The position numbers and the translations under genes are program-made. Below are positions 27,229 through 36,189 of a DNA stretch of 64,000 nt, piece by piece. This stretch comes from Arcticimaribacter sp002477625 (GTDB lineage Bacteria; Bacteroidota; Bacteroidia; Flavobacteriales; Flavobacteriaceae), in contig OX044358.1 in the NCBI GenBank assembly GCA_943846665.1, positions 1,922,001-1,986,000 of the forward strand, written 5' to 3'. The notes beneath the pieces are model-generated. The model was not told the origin of the DNA, ran no database searches, and saw nothing but the letters and a program-made list of their open reading frames with translations. Each line of letters starts with the position of its first letter. The first letter of the stretch is position 1.

Positions 27229-27231
27229 AAT

Positions 27232-27789
27232 TTAAAAAATAAAGGGAAAAAATAGGTGGGTCATGAGCAAGCCACCGATGAAAAAACCAATAACCGCAAC
27301 AAGGGACGGAAGTTGTAAGTTGCTCAGGCCTGTTATTGCATGGCCTGAAGTACAACCTCCTGCATAACGTGTTCCAAATCCAATCATGAATCCAGCGCTT
27401 ATCAGTAACGCTAAGTTGTATGGGTTTTGAAGTGCTTCTAGAGAAAACAATTCGGCAGGGACTAAATTATTTTGTGGTGCCTCGAAACCATATTCAGCAA
27501 GTACAGAAAGGGTATTGGGATTAATGCCGACTGAATCTGTACTGCTTAGAAATTGTACGGCAATATAGCCTCCAAGAATACTTCCGACAACAACCCAAAG
27601 ATTCCATTGGTGCTCTCTCCAATCGAAATCAAAAAAAGAGCTAATTTTTCCTGCACCGCCCAAGGAGCATAGCGTTCGTAGGTTAGAGGACATGCCAAAT
27701 GTTTTCCCAAAGGAAACCAAAAGAAACATCACTGTTGCGATTAAAGGGCCTGAAACAAACCAAGGCCAGGGGCTCAAAATGTAATCCAT
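27232..27789 (-). CDS. YeeE/YedE family protein, N-terminal partner
   Basis: A 185-aa membrane protein with about five hydrophobic segments and the signature GFGTRYAGGCTSGHAITGLS (about 136-155), which holds the conserved Cys of the sulfur-transport (YeeE/YedE) family. Together with the downstream 136-aa protein it likely imports thiosulfate or a related reduced sulfur species. No sulfurtransferase or regulator is next to the pair. Confidence 0.87.
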   Translation of the reverse strand: MDYILSPWPWFVSGPLIATVMFLLVSFGKTFGMSSNLRTLCSLGGAGKISSFFDFDWREHQWNLWVVVGSILGGYIAVQFLSSTDSVGINPNTLSVLAEYGFEAPQNNLVPAELFSLEALQNPYNLALLISAGFMIGFGTRYAGGCTSGHAITGLSNLQLPSLVAVIGFFIGGLLMTHLFFPFIF

Positions 27790-27931
27790 AAATATGTTGT
27801 TAATTGAAAGGCAATATTAAAAAGAAATCTGGAGCTATGAAGTAACAAAGGTTACAAAACTACTCTTAGTATAAAGCTCCAATAAATTGTGTACATTCAC
27901 TCAGGAATTTAACCTCAAATAAAAATAAAAA

Positions 27932-28483
27932 GTGAAAAACGCCCTAATATTATTCACCTTATTTTTATCGTATCTTGTGGGTGCACAAAACAAAACAAAT
28001 ATGAGTCAGAGTATACATCAGTTTTCAGTAGAAGACATTTCAGGTAATGTTTTCGATCTTGCCTCTTTAAAGGGGAAAAAAGTTATGATTGTCAATACGG
28101 CATCAAAATGTGGATTAACCCCACAATACAAACAATTGCAAGCAATATACGAGACTTACGGGTCGGATAAATTTATAATCATAGGTTTTCCCGCTAACAA
28201 CTTTTTATTTCAAGAGCCAGGCTCGGAAGAAGAAATAGCTCTTTTTTGCGAAGCTAATTATGGTGTAACTTTTCCGATGATGTCTAAGATCGACGTTAAA
28301 GGAAAAGATAAACATCCGGTCTATACTTTTTTAACCGACAAGGATAAAAACGGAGTAATGGACTCTAAAGTAACTTGGAATTTTCAGAAGTATCTATTGA
28401 ACGAAGAAGGCGTTTTAGAAAAAGTAATTGATCCTAAAACACAACCCGATGACCCTGAGGTTATCGCCTGGATCACAAAGTAG
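27932..28483 (+). CDS. Exported glutathione peroxidase-like thiol peroxidase
   Basis: A 183-aa thioredoxin-fold peroxidase. It starts at a GTG and has a signal-like N-terminus (ALILFTLFLSYLVGAQ). Peroxidatic Cys in NTASKCGLTPQYKQL, FPANNFLFQEPGSEEEI (here Q at the usual Gly/Gln region), and the catalytic Trp-Asn in VTWNFQKYLL are present, so the Cys-Gln-Trp-Asn set is largely intact. It reduces hydroperoxides, usually with thioredoxin rather than glutathione. Eight bases before the PLP enzyme gene, hence probably one operon with bshB1. Confidence 0.9.
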   Translation: MKNALILFTLFLSYLVGAQNKTNMSQSIHQFSVEDISGNVFDLASLKGKKVMIVNTASKCGLTPQYKQLQAIYETYGSDKFIIIGFPANNFLFQEPGSEEEIALFCEANYGVTFPMMSKIDVKGKDKHPVYTFLTDKDKNGVMDSKVTWNFQKYLLNEEGVLEKVIDPKTQPDDPEVIAWITK

Positions 28484-28491
28484 GTTTCCGA

Positions 28492-29640
28492 ATGAAAAAG
28501 AATAAAATCGATACGCTATGTGTGCACGAAGGTCAACTCAAAGATCGTCAGCACCAAGGGGTTATTTCACCCCTGTACATGTCAACTGCTTATGCCTTTG
28601 ACGGGGTAGATGAGAAACGCTATCCTCGTTATTTCAACACCCCCAATCAGGTTGGTTTAGCTCAAAAAATTGCCGCACTAGAAGGAGCAGAACGAGGCCT
28701 TATTTTTGGCTCTGGGATGGCGGCTGTTTCTACGGCCTTGTTGTCCCACCTTCGGTCTGGAGATCATGTTGTTCTTCAGTTGGACCTTTATGGCGGTACA
28801 ACCAACTTAATTGTCGAAGAATTCAATAAGTTTGGAATCGAATACACTTTTACTTCGGGTTTACTGGCCTCTGATTTTGAAGCCCAAATTCTGCCCAATA
28901 CGAAGGTTATTTACGTTGAGAGTCCTAGTAATCCATTGATGAAAATTATTGACCTAAAAGCCATTGCAGCCTTGGCTAAGAGTAAAGGTTTGATTAGTAT
29001 GATCGACAATACGTTTGCATCTCCCATCAATCAAAATCCAATAGCTTTTGGCATCGATATCGTCATTCATAGTGCAACAAAATATTTAGGTGGGCACAGT
29101 GATATTTTAGCTGGGGCCGTTGTTGGGTCTGAAAAGCAAATGGATGTTGTTTTTCAAATGGCTAAAAATTTAGGAGGTAGCCTCAGCGATTATACCGTTT
29201 GGCTTTTAGAGCGGAGTATTAAGACCCTCTCGCTTCGCGTTCGAGCACAAAACGACAATGCAATGGCATTAGCTGCATTTTTATTCGAAAATTCAGCCAT
29301 TGATGCTGTCTATTATCCGGGATTAAAAAGTCATCCCGATCATGAACTTGCACAAGAGCAAATGCATGGTTTTGGCGGTATGTTGTCTTTTGAGTTGAAC
29401 ACTTCCCATGACTTGGATCTGTTTCAGAAAGCATTACAATTAATAGTGCCAGCGATGAGTTTGGCAGGAGTAGAGAGCACCCTCACCATTCCCTCGAAAA
29501 CCTCCCATGCGTTGTTGGGCGATGAAGATCGAATTGCTCAAGGAATACAAGATAATTTGATTCGTTTTTCTACAGGAATAGAACACATCGACGATTTGAA
29601 AAACGATATTAACGAGGCATTAAAAAAATCAAAAAAATGA
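28492..29640 (+). CDS. Cys/Met-metabolism PLP enzyme (trans-sulfuration family)
   Basis: A 382-aa fold-type I PLP enzyme of the cystathionine gamma-synthase/lyase and methionine gamma-lyase group. Visible: the start IDTLCVHEG, YPRYFNTPNQVGLAQKIAALEGAE, the cofactor segment FGSGMAAVS, ESPSNPLMKIID, SMIDNTFASP and the PLP-Lys in VIHSATKYLGGHSDILAG. Substrate (cystathionine, homoserine derivative or methionine) cannot be separated by eye. Its position between a thiol peroxidase and bshB1 (four-base ATGA overlap) suggests supply of cysteine for bacillithiol, by inference. Confidence 0.87.
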   Translation: MKKNKIDTLCVHEGQLKDRQHQGVISPLYMSTAYAFDGVDEKRYPRYFNTPNQVGLAQKIAALEGAERGLIFGSGMAAVSTALLSHLRSGDHVVLQLDLYGGTTNLIVEEFNKFGIEYTFTSGLLASDFEAQILPNTKVIYVESPSNPLMKIIDLKAIAALAKSKGLISMIDNTFASPINQNPIAFGIDIVIHSATKYLGGHSDILAGAVVGSEKQMDVVFQMAKNLGGSLSDYTVWLLERSIKTLSLRVRAQNDNAMALAAFLFENSAIDAVYYPGLKSHPDHELAQEQMHGFGGMLSFELNTSHDLDLFQKALQLIVPAMSLAGVESTLTIPSKTSHALLGDEDRIAQGIQDNLIRFSTGIEHIDDLKNDINEALKKSKK

Positions 29641-30356
29641 AGGTAGATATAGTCGCTTTTGGCGCCCATCCCGATGATGTAGAATTGGGTTGTGCAGGGA
29701 GTATACTGGCTGCAGTTGCCTCCGGTAAAAGCATTGGAGTTGTAGATCTAACGCAGGGCGAACTCGGCACTAGAGGCTCAGCTGCAATTCGAAAAGAGGA
29801 AGCAACAAAAGCCGCTTCAATTTTAGGGGTTTCCTTTCGAAAAAACTTAGGCTTTCGCGATGGTTTTTTTGTGAATGATGAGGCACATCAGTTGGAAGTT
29901 ATCCGACTCCTTCGTCTGCATCAACCAGAGGTTGTTTTGTGTAATGCAATAGAGGATCGGCACATTGACCACGCCAAAGGGAGTGACCTAGTAAGCCATG
30001 CCTGTTTTTTGTCTGGACTGTCAAAGATTGTCACACAAGATTCTGAAGGAAAGAACCAAGATGCATGGAGGCCGAAACAAGTATACCACTACATCCAGTG
30101 GAAGGATATTGAACCCGATTTTGTGGTGGATATTTCGCCTTTTATAGAACAAAAAATGGAAGCCATCCAAGCTTATAAGAGTCAGTTTTTTGATACAAAC
30201 AGCAAAGCTCCGCAAACCCCTATAAGCAGTAAGAATTTTTTGGATAGCGTACGGTATCGTGCACAAAACTTAGGAAGATTGAGTGGAGTAGATGCAGCCG
30301 AAGGTTTTACAGTAGAACGAGTACCTGTAATTCAGTCGTTTAGTAATTTATTTTAA
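29637..30356 (+). CDS. bshB1: Bacillithiol biosynthesis deacetylase BshB1
   Basis: Zinc-dependent LmbE/PIG-L family enzyme that deacetylates GlcNAc-malate in bacillithiol synthesis. The 239-aa protein has the zinc motif FGAHPDDVELGCAGS (His, Asp, Asp), GELGTRGSAAIRKEEA, and NAIEDRHIDHAKG with the third ligand and general-base region. The C-terminal part (RVPVIQSFSNLF) fits the BshB1 subgroup common in Bacteroidota. It overlaps the PLP enzyme by four bases. bshA and bshC are not in the window. Confidence 0.9.
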   Translation: MKVDIVAFGAHPDDVELGCAGSILAAVASGKSIGVVDLTQGELGTRGSAAIRKEEATKAASILGVSFRKNLGFRDGFFVNDEAHQLEVIRLLRLHQPEVVLCNAIEDRHIDHAKGSDLVSHACFLSGLSKIVTQDSEGKNQDAWRPKQVYHYIQWKDIEPDFVVDISPFIEQKMEAIQAYKSQFFDTNSKAPQTPISSKNFLDSVRYRAQNLGRLSGVDAAEGFTVERVPVIQSFSNLF

Positions 30357-30372
30357 ATTCTTTTTTTTGGCT

Positions 30373-30402
30373 TTGGAGAGGTCAAAAAAAGTATTAAATT
30401 TG
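30373..30402 (+). promoter_or_regulatory. Promoter of tRNA-His
   Basis: TTG at 30373-30375, 19-base spacer, TAAATTTG at 30395-30402, with the tRNA 11 bases further. Confidence 0.75.
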
Positions 30403-30413
30403 CCGCATAAACG

Positions 30414-30487
30414 GTGGTTGTAGCTCAGTTGGTTAGAGCGCCTGATTGTGGTTCAGGAGGTCGGCGGTTCGAGACCGCTCTTCCACC
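30414..30487 (+). tRNA. tRNA-His (anticodon GUG)
   Basis: Cloverleaf with D arm GCTC/GAGC, anticodon stem CCTGA/TCAGG and loop TTGTGGT (GTG at 30448-30450), T loop TTCGAGA, discriminator C. A G at 30413 provides the encoded G(-1). The acceptor stem GTGGTTG / CTTCCAC has two adjacent T-T mismatches. Confidence 0.93.
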
Positions 30488-30492
30488 CTTAT

Positions 30493-30524
30493 AAAGAGAC
30501 AGCATTAGCTGTCTCTTTTTTTTT
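30493..30524 (+). terminator. Terminator after tRNA-His
   Basis: Stem AAAGAGACAGC / GCTGTCTCTTT with loop ATTA and a run of T. It could also serve the convergent surface-protein gene ending at 30701. Between 30525 and 30700 I see no gene. Confidence 0.85.
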
Positions 30525-30700
30525 GATGCAATATGGGGTACAACTTTTCCGTACTTTTTTGAGGTCTCACTTCTGAATCTCTGGTACTCATTTGGCTTAA
30601 CGCTTTATCCTTTAACGAAGTCCTCAATAGTTCCATTGACCACTTTAATAGTTCTATTAAATTCAAAGAAGTTTTTGAACTAATAGAAGCGGTATGCCTG

Positions 30701-32320
30701 TTATTGAACTGTAATTGTTCCATACATACCATTGTGAACTGAACATTGGTAGTAATACGTTCCTGCTGTTGTTGGTGTCCAAGTTACTGTTCCATTTGTA
30801 GCTCCGTTATTATTAACTCCACTGGCTTGATTATCTGTACCTGTCCCTTGAACTGTTTTAATATAGAAGGGATGACTTGCAGCATCAACAGTAAAACTGA
30901 GGGTGTCTCCTGAATTTATTGTTATTGATACGTCATCTCCACTAACTGAACCATTAGCATCTGTTCCTGATAAGGTATAATCAGCATTAGAACTGGCGGT
31001 TACCGAAATGGAATATGTAGTTGCAGCCGCACTTATAATAACTGTCCTAGACACATCAGTCTGGTTGCCGGATGAATCAGCTACAAGGTAAGTTAGAGTA
31101 TACGTTCCTGTATTAAAAGTATCAACTGAACCAGAAACAGTAATTGAACTCGTCAAATCACCATCTACATCATCGGTAGCAGTAACTCCAGGATCTGTGA
31201 AAGTATTCCCGACAGTTAGGTTAATTGTAGAAGAGCCTAATAATGAAATCACAGGAGGTGTGGTATCAACACTTCCATTAGGACAAGTCCCCCAAACAGG
31301 TTTGTTGTCTTCTGTTAGGGCTGAATTAAATAAAAAGTTTGTAGGCTCGGAATTAATGTTAGAAACACACCACCCCGAAATGTTCTGATTAAATGAAGAT
31401 GCATTTTCAAACATTCTGTCCATATTAGTTATATTTGAGGTATCCCAAAAACCAATGTCAGAGTTAAAGTTTGCTTTACCAGAAAATAAATTTTGCATAC
31501 TAGTAACCAACGTTGTGCATAAATTGATATTACCGCTATTAGCTTGACCCCCAATAGTTGAATTATCAACCACAGTATAAGTCACCCCATTAATCACAGC
31601 TGTATCTCCTACTGATGCATTAGGACACTCACACGTTCCATTTATAAATGAGATGCTTCCTGAATTATTAGTTGTAGCTGCTGCATTGACCGTTATTGTT
31701 CCTGAAACAGTTTGAGTTGTTGAAGCTCCTGAAATAGTTACTGTATAGTTAAATGTCCCTGTTGCGTTTGCACTACCTGATATAGTGGCTACATTATTAC
31801 CGAAGGCTAAAGTTACTCCTGATGGTAAGCCTGAAACAGATGCTGAAATAGACCCTGCACAAATAGGAGTTGCTGTATATACTATATCTGTAATAGCGTT
31901 AGTTGCAGTTACTGTTTGTGAATCAGAACCACTAGTAAGTGCTACTATAAACTCTTTACCCCATAAAGGTTTATTTGAAGTTGTAAGTGCGGATGAAATG
32001 CCAAAAACAGTTGGTTCTGATGTAATACTTGAAACACACCAACCTGTTAAGTCTTGATTGAATACTGTTGCTTCTAGAAACATCCGTTCCATACTTGTTA
32101 CTGAACCAACATTCCAGCCGCTTATATTTTGATTAAATGATGGATTATTTCTAAACATATCATCCATAGCGGTAACACTAGAAGTATTCCAGCTACTAAT
32201 ATCTTGATTAAATGAAGAGTTATAACTTAGCATACTTTCCATATTGGTAACACTAGAAGTGTCCCAGTTGCTTATGTCTCCATTGAAATTACCATTAGCA
32301 AAAACCCCAGACATTCCCAA
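30701..32320 (-). pseudogene. BspA-like surface lipoprotein, C-terminal fragment (Ig-like, DUF285, DUF5011, cupredoxin)
   Basis: C-terminal part of the interrupted gene spanning 30701-34525. In order: more DUF285/BspA-type repeats of the form SFNQDISSWNTSSVTAMDDM; an Ig-like segment (GLPSGVTLAFGNNVATISG); a cysteine-containing linker (NGTCECPNASVGD) that echoes one in the N-terminal fragment; further DUF285 repeats; a DUF5011/HYR-like domain (DPGVTATDDVDGDLTSSITV); and a final cupredoxin-like domain with candidate copper ligands SHPFYIK and CSVHNGMYGTI. The same frame and homology extend upstream without an ATG to 32386 (D-N-L-F-N-G-A-T-A-F). A gene finder would start at the ATG at 32320, which lies in mid-repeat. 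No T9SS tail is seen. Confidence 0.75.
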
Positions 32321-32384
32321 AATATTTGAAGTATCCCAACTATCTAAATCTTGACTGAATGCAGTCGCTCCGTTGAATAAATTG

Positions 32385-32615
32385 TCACATGTAAATTACA
32401 GTAGAAATGTCCCAACTACTTATATTTTGATTGAAAGAAGATGCATCAAAAAACATATAACTTAAGTTTAATGCTGAGGATAAATCCCAACCAGATACAT
32501 CTCGATTAAATGAATTAGCGCCATTAAACATATCCGTCAATGCTGTTACATTTGAAGTATCCCAAAAATCAATATTAGAATTAAACGATGTGTTGTCCTT
32601 AAATAGGTTGCTCAT
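32385..32615 (-). pseudogene. BspA-like surface lipoprotein, middle fragment (DUF285 repeats)
   Basis: A 76-codon stretch in a different frame from both neighbours: MSNLFKDNTSFNSNIDFWDT then three more DUF285 repeats (NRDVSGWDLSSALNLSYMF, NQNISSWDISTV) and a TGA. An extra T at 32616 separates it from the preceding VTE residues and an extra T at 32387 separates it from D-N-L-F-N-G downstream. Deleting these and the T at 32644 fuses all three fragments. Not an independent gene. Confidence 0.75.
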
Positions 32616-32641
32616 ACTCTGTAACCAATGTCGTACACAGA

Positions 32642-34525
32642 TTATACATTCTCATTCGCTATCTCTCCTGCTATACTATTGTCGTCTACCGCAGTATAGG
32701 TTACTCCGTCAATCACAGCTGTATCTCCTACTGTAGCCTGTGGACATTTACAAATGTTATTTTCAAAGTAAATAGAAGCTGTAGATGTATTTGTTGTAGA
32801 AGTACTTGTTGTGCTTTCTTGAACAACTATTTGACCACTCACAGAAGCTGATACCGTTGAACTTTCAATTGTTTGCTCATTATAATAATTTAAACTGTAA
32901 TTAAACGTCCCCACAGTTGTTGGAGTACCGCTAATAATTATGGTATTATTTTGACCAGAAAAGCTATAGATTACTCCATTTGGAAGCCCCTGTGCAGAAG
33001 AGTTAAGTGCATTTCCGTTAGCATTCGCAGGACAATCTGTAGTGAGCTGATAATTTATTGAACCAATAGAATCTCCTAGAGTAATGGTTTGGTTATTAGA
33101 ACCTGAAATTAATTCAATTGATGCCGAAGTACATACTGGGTCAACAATAACCGTTCTAGTAGTTGAAACGATATTGCTTGCACTATCAGTAACACTATAA
33201 ACTAATGTATAGGTTCCTTCTGTTGAGGTGTCTACTCTTCCAGTAGTAATTATTGAAGAGGTAAGGTCTCCATCTACCACATCCGTTGCAACGCATCCGT
33301 CCTCTATATAGGTGTCTCCCACTAGAAGAGTTATAGTTGAAGAACCTGTCAGAGTTATCGTAGGTGGTAAATCTAAACTTACAATTACTGTTCTGGTTAT
33401 TGAAACAGAGTTACCTGCTGCATCAGAGACTGTGTAAGTAATCAAATAAGTTCCCTCGGTTGCTGTATTTACTGTTCCTGAAGATGTGATAGAGGAGGTT
33501 AAATCTCCATCTATATAATCTGAAGCTGTAGCTCCTGGGTCAGTGAAATTATCCCCAACTCCTATGTAGATTGTAGAAGAACCAACTAGGGAAATAACAG
33601 GAGGTATATAGGTGTCTTCACTTTCAACATAAGTGTCGTCTTTTTCACCATTTGCTTCCTCCGAACATCCATCAATTAATTGGATTGAAAAACTAATAAA
33701 GTTATTGGTAAGCACAAGGTTTGTTATCGTTCCAAAAGGGGACTGTGCTTGTGTTAGACTTATAGTCGTATTGGAGTCTACGGAAAACTGACCTGTTGTC
33801 GTTGTTGTTCCAGAAATTATTGTGAACGAACCATCTGTTCTGAATATAATTTCAGATAATGCACAATTAGCTAGCATTTGTTTGCTAGATTCATCAATTG
33901 TATTACTTGAACTTCCACCTCCTTTGGGCTTTCTTATTTTCCATTTTCCGTTTCCAAAGAAAACATCATCTACACCAATAATTTGACTTAGTTTTTCTTC
34001 AAAAGTTGCTGTTACTGATTTGGTCTCTTCCATAACAATATCTACCTCATTAGTAGTTTCTGTGGTAGAACCTGACCACCCATAAAATATCCAATTACTT
34101 ACAGGTAAAGCGGTTAGTCTAACTGTACTGAAGGGGTCATAATCTGTATTCTTTTCCGAAGACTCAACTAATACTTGAGATACAGTACCACTTCCAATTA
34201 TATTGACACTCAAACTGTATTGTAATCGTATAAAACTTGCTGTAATGTTTTTGTCACCCGTCATAGTTATAATCAATGGATTTGTGCTTCCCGAAGCATC
34301 TCCTGACCATCCAGAAAAGACATAGCCATCAGCTGGTGTAGCTGTTAGTGAGACATTAGCATTTTCATTATGAGCGTCACCAGGGTCATTTACGCTTCCA
34401 CCTTCAGAAGCTGTTACTGCTAAAGTAAATGTTACGCTTGGGGTTGGAACTACTGCATCGGGAACTGGGCTATCCTTAGAACAGGATAAAAGAATAAAGA
34501 CGATGAATGTGATTATTTTTTTCAT
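32642..34525 (-). pseudogene. BspA-like surface lipoprotein, N-terminal fragment (lipobox, InlB-like, DUF5011 repeats)
   Basis: 627 codons from an ATG at 34525. A lipoprotein signal ends ITFIVFILLSC (Cys 15). Two bacterial-repeat modules follow (GYVFSGWSGDASGS, NWIFYGWSGSTTET), then a lipocalin-like or DUF5004-like region with FFGNGKWKIRKPKGGG, two DUF5011-type domains (each with DGDLTSSI), an Ig-like module (LPNGVIYSFSGQNNTIIISG) and NICKCPQATVGDTAVIDGV. It stops at a TAA (32644-32642) caused by an extra T: one base over, the sequence reads NLCTTLVTE, the same text as in the paralogous linker downstream. Surface-exposed lipoprotein; ligand unknown. Confidence 0.8.
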
Positions 34526-34545
34526 TATGAATATAGTGCTTGAAA

Positions 34546-34553
34546 CAAATATA
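34546..34553 (-). promoter_or_regulatory. Possible -7 element of the surface lipoprotein gene
   Basis: Minus-strand TATATTTG, 20 bases before the ATG at 34525. No TTG is seen at the expected spacing. Confidence 0.45.
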
Positions 34554-34749
34554 ATTAAATGTAAATTAGTATACTATTTTTGATTGTAAAACAAAATCAT
34601 TATGTGATTAAACCCACATTATTTTATCTTCCATCAGTTCAAAAACGCTTAAAAAAGCACCTAATTTAAGTAGACCGAGTCAAAAATTGTGAAGTCACTG
34701 AAGCGATTTTACAGAATATAATATGTATCTTGAAATTTAAAATATCCTT

Positions 34750-34986
34750 ATGAAGGAAATACTATATATATTAATTGCTTTTGCAATATTTATGAGTCTC
34801 GTATACGCTTATGCGATTTATGCAACAAAAAATGGCATGAGCAATGATGAAAATAATAACTTCATTCCTGATTCATGGGAGCGAATCTTCAAGTGGGTCT
34901 TTCAAGCCAAAGTTTTTATTATGTTCGGACTTGGGTTTGCAATTGGGTTTCTGATTTGCAAAATTTATTTTGTAACCTTTCATTAA
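34750..34986 (+). CDS. Small two-helix membrane protein, hypothetical
   Basis: A 78-aa protein with two membrane segments (ILYILIAFAIFMSLVYAYAI at about 4-23 and VFIMFGLGFAIGFLICKIYF at about 55-74) joined by an acidic/Asn-rich loop, MSNDENNNFIPDSWERIFKW, that resembles a short calcium-binding-type loop. No family recognised. It stands alone between the surface protein gene and the first paralogous secreted protein. Confidence 0.55.
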   Translation: MKEILYILIAFAIFMSLVYAYAIYATKNGMSNDENNNFIPDSWERIFKWVFQAKVFIMFGLGFAIGFLICKIYFVTFH

Positions 34987-35060
34987 ACTTTTCCACTTCA
35001 TCTTCCACTCCTTAGAATTTGAAATCACTCTTGTTGATTTTTCAATGCACATAAATTAAC

Positions 35061-35091
35061 TTGCTTTTTACAATTCATTATTTTATATTTG
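35061..35091 (+). promoter_or_regulatory. Promoter of the first paralogous secreted protein
   Basis: TTG at 35061-35063, 20-base spacer, TATATTTG at 35084-35091. The surrounding sequence (AACTTGC ... ACAATTCATT ... TATATTTGAA) is nearly the same as around 36411-36446. Confidence 0.75.
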
Positions 35092-35116
35092 AATATATTA
35101 ATTAAACTATATTTAA

Positions 35117-35857
35117 ATGAAAAAGCTATTATTTATTATTGCCTTAATTGCATCAACGCAAATGTTTTCACAAAACATTGCATTTGATTTTGCATTTGTT
35201 GATGCCGAAAACATCAACGCCTACGATCAAAACCTAAAAACGAAATACCAAAGATTAAACCAGAATTACATTGATGATGGCAGAATTTTAGGATGGCATG
35301 TTTGGAAAGTTATTAATGGCGCACAAAGTCCTTTTACACACCTAGCCGTTACTGTATATGACATGGATATCATGGATGAAGACTACGTAGGTAAAAAATG
35401 GACCGAAGAGTTTACGGATATGACGCAATCAGAATTGATGGATTGGGCTCGTAAAAATAGAGAGAACAGAAAGATTGTTTTCGAAACTCAAATCGTTAAT
35501 GTTGCAGAAGTATTGCAAAAAGGTGTAACGGATTATCCGGATATTGCTGTCATGAACTTAATGAAAGTTAAGCATGGTAAATACAAGGCTTATGAAGATA
35601 TGGAAAAAGCTACCACCAAAACAATTGCCAAAGGATCTCCTAGAAAAGGATGGAGTTTAGGAAAACGTATCGATAGAGTAGGTACAGAAATTTCATGGAC
35701 TCACTTTACAGTTGATTGGTTTGATAAATATTCTGATTTTCTAAAAGTAAGTGCACAGCCTTCTTCAAACGCTGATAACAATTATCAAAAAATGATGGAG
35801 CTGCGTGATTTAACAAATCGAGTAGTACTAGAGAAATTTATTTTTCTAAATAAATAA
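35117..35857 (+). CDS. Secreted protein of unknown function, paralogue of 36473-37234
   Basis: A 246-aa protein with signal peptide MKKLLFIIALIASTQMFSQ. The mature part has two similar halves; the first has YQRLNQNYIDDGRILGWHVW, a pattern (helix, then D-G-x-I-x-x-W-x-V-W) shared with the paralogue at 36473 (NEALVADGYITQWSVWKR). This looks like a ferredoxin-like alpha/beta (ABM/NIPSNAP-like) fold, by inference. Function unknown. It is a single-gene unit with its own promoter and a terminator at 35867-35892. Periplasmic or secreted. Confidence 0.7.
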   Translation: MKKLLFIIALIASTQMFSQNIAFDFAFVDAENINAYDQNLKTKYQRLNQNYIDDGRILGWHVWKVINGAQSPFTHLAVTVYDMDIMDEDYVGKKWTEEFTDMTQSELMDWARKNRENRKIVFETQIVNVAEVLQKGVTDYPDIAVMNLMKVKHGKYKAYEDMEKATTKTIAKGSPRKGWSLGKRIDRVGTEISWTHFTVDWFDKYSDFLKVSAQPSSNADNNYQKMMELRDLTNRVVLEKFIFLNK

Positions 35858-35866
35858 ATGATAATC

Positions 35867-35892
35867 AAACCCTCCCATGTGGAGGGTTTTTA
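35867..35892 (+). terminator. Terminator of the first paralogous unit
   Basis: Stem AAACCCTCC / GGAGGGTTT, loop CATGT, T tract. The stem recurs at 37800-37825. It overlaps the end of the convergent pterin dehydratase gene and can serve it too. Confidence 0.85.
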
Positions 35893-36189
35893 TTGCTTTA
35901 AAAGTTGCTCTAAAGCAAGCGCCAAATCAAAATCCTTATCCGTTACTCCACCCGAATCATGTGTTGTTAAACGAACCTGGAGTTTGTTATAAACATTTGT
36001 CCACTCGGGGTGATGCTTTTGCTCTTCAGCAACAACTGCAACTTGGGTCATAAATTCAAAAGCCTTTACAAAATTCAGGAATTGAAATTCCTTTTCAATT
36101 CCGTTATCATTGAATTTCCAATCCAAATGGAGTTTTTTTAATTGTAATGGGCATGTTTTTGTATTGTATAATTTCAGTAGCGTTTTCAT
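35890..36189 (-). CDS. phhB: Pterin-4a-carbinolamine dehydratase
   Basis: Dehydrates 4a-hydroxytetrahydropterin to recycle the pterin cofactor. From the ATG at 36189 the protein is 99 aa; a TTG nine bases upstream is less likely. Family motifs EEQKHHPEWTNVYNKLQVRL with the His-His-Pro-x-Trp signature and TTHDSGGVTDKDFDLALAL are complete. The N-terminal region is short (LKKLHLDWKF). No phenylalanine hydroxylase is in the window. It sits between the two paralogous secreted-protein units on the opposite strand. Confidence 0.92.
   Translation of the reverse strand: MKTLLKLYNTKTCPLQLKKLHLDWKFNDNGIEKEFQFLNFVKAFEFMTQVAVVAEEQKHHPEWTNVYNKLQVRLTTHDSGGVTDKDFDLALALEQLLKQ

Noticed and set aside
26818..27789. 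YeeE/YedE pair as a frameshifted single gene
   Set aside because: Each has its own start and stop with a 3-base gap and the two-protein form is common in Bacteroidota and Proteobacteria.
30505..30732. 75-codon minus-strand frame downstream of the surface protein
   Set aside because: It overlaps the terminator and the end of the surface protein gene and resembles no protein I know.
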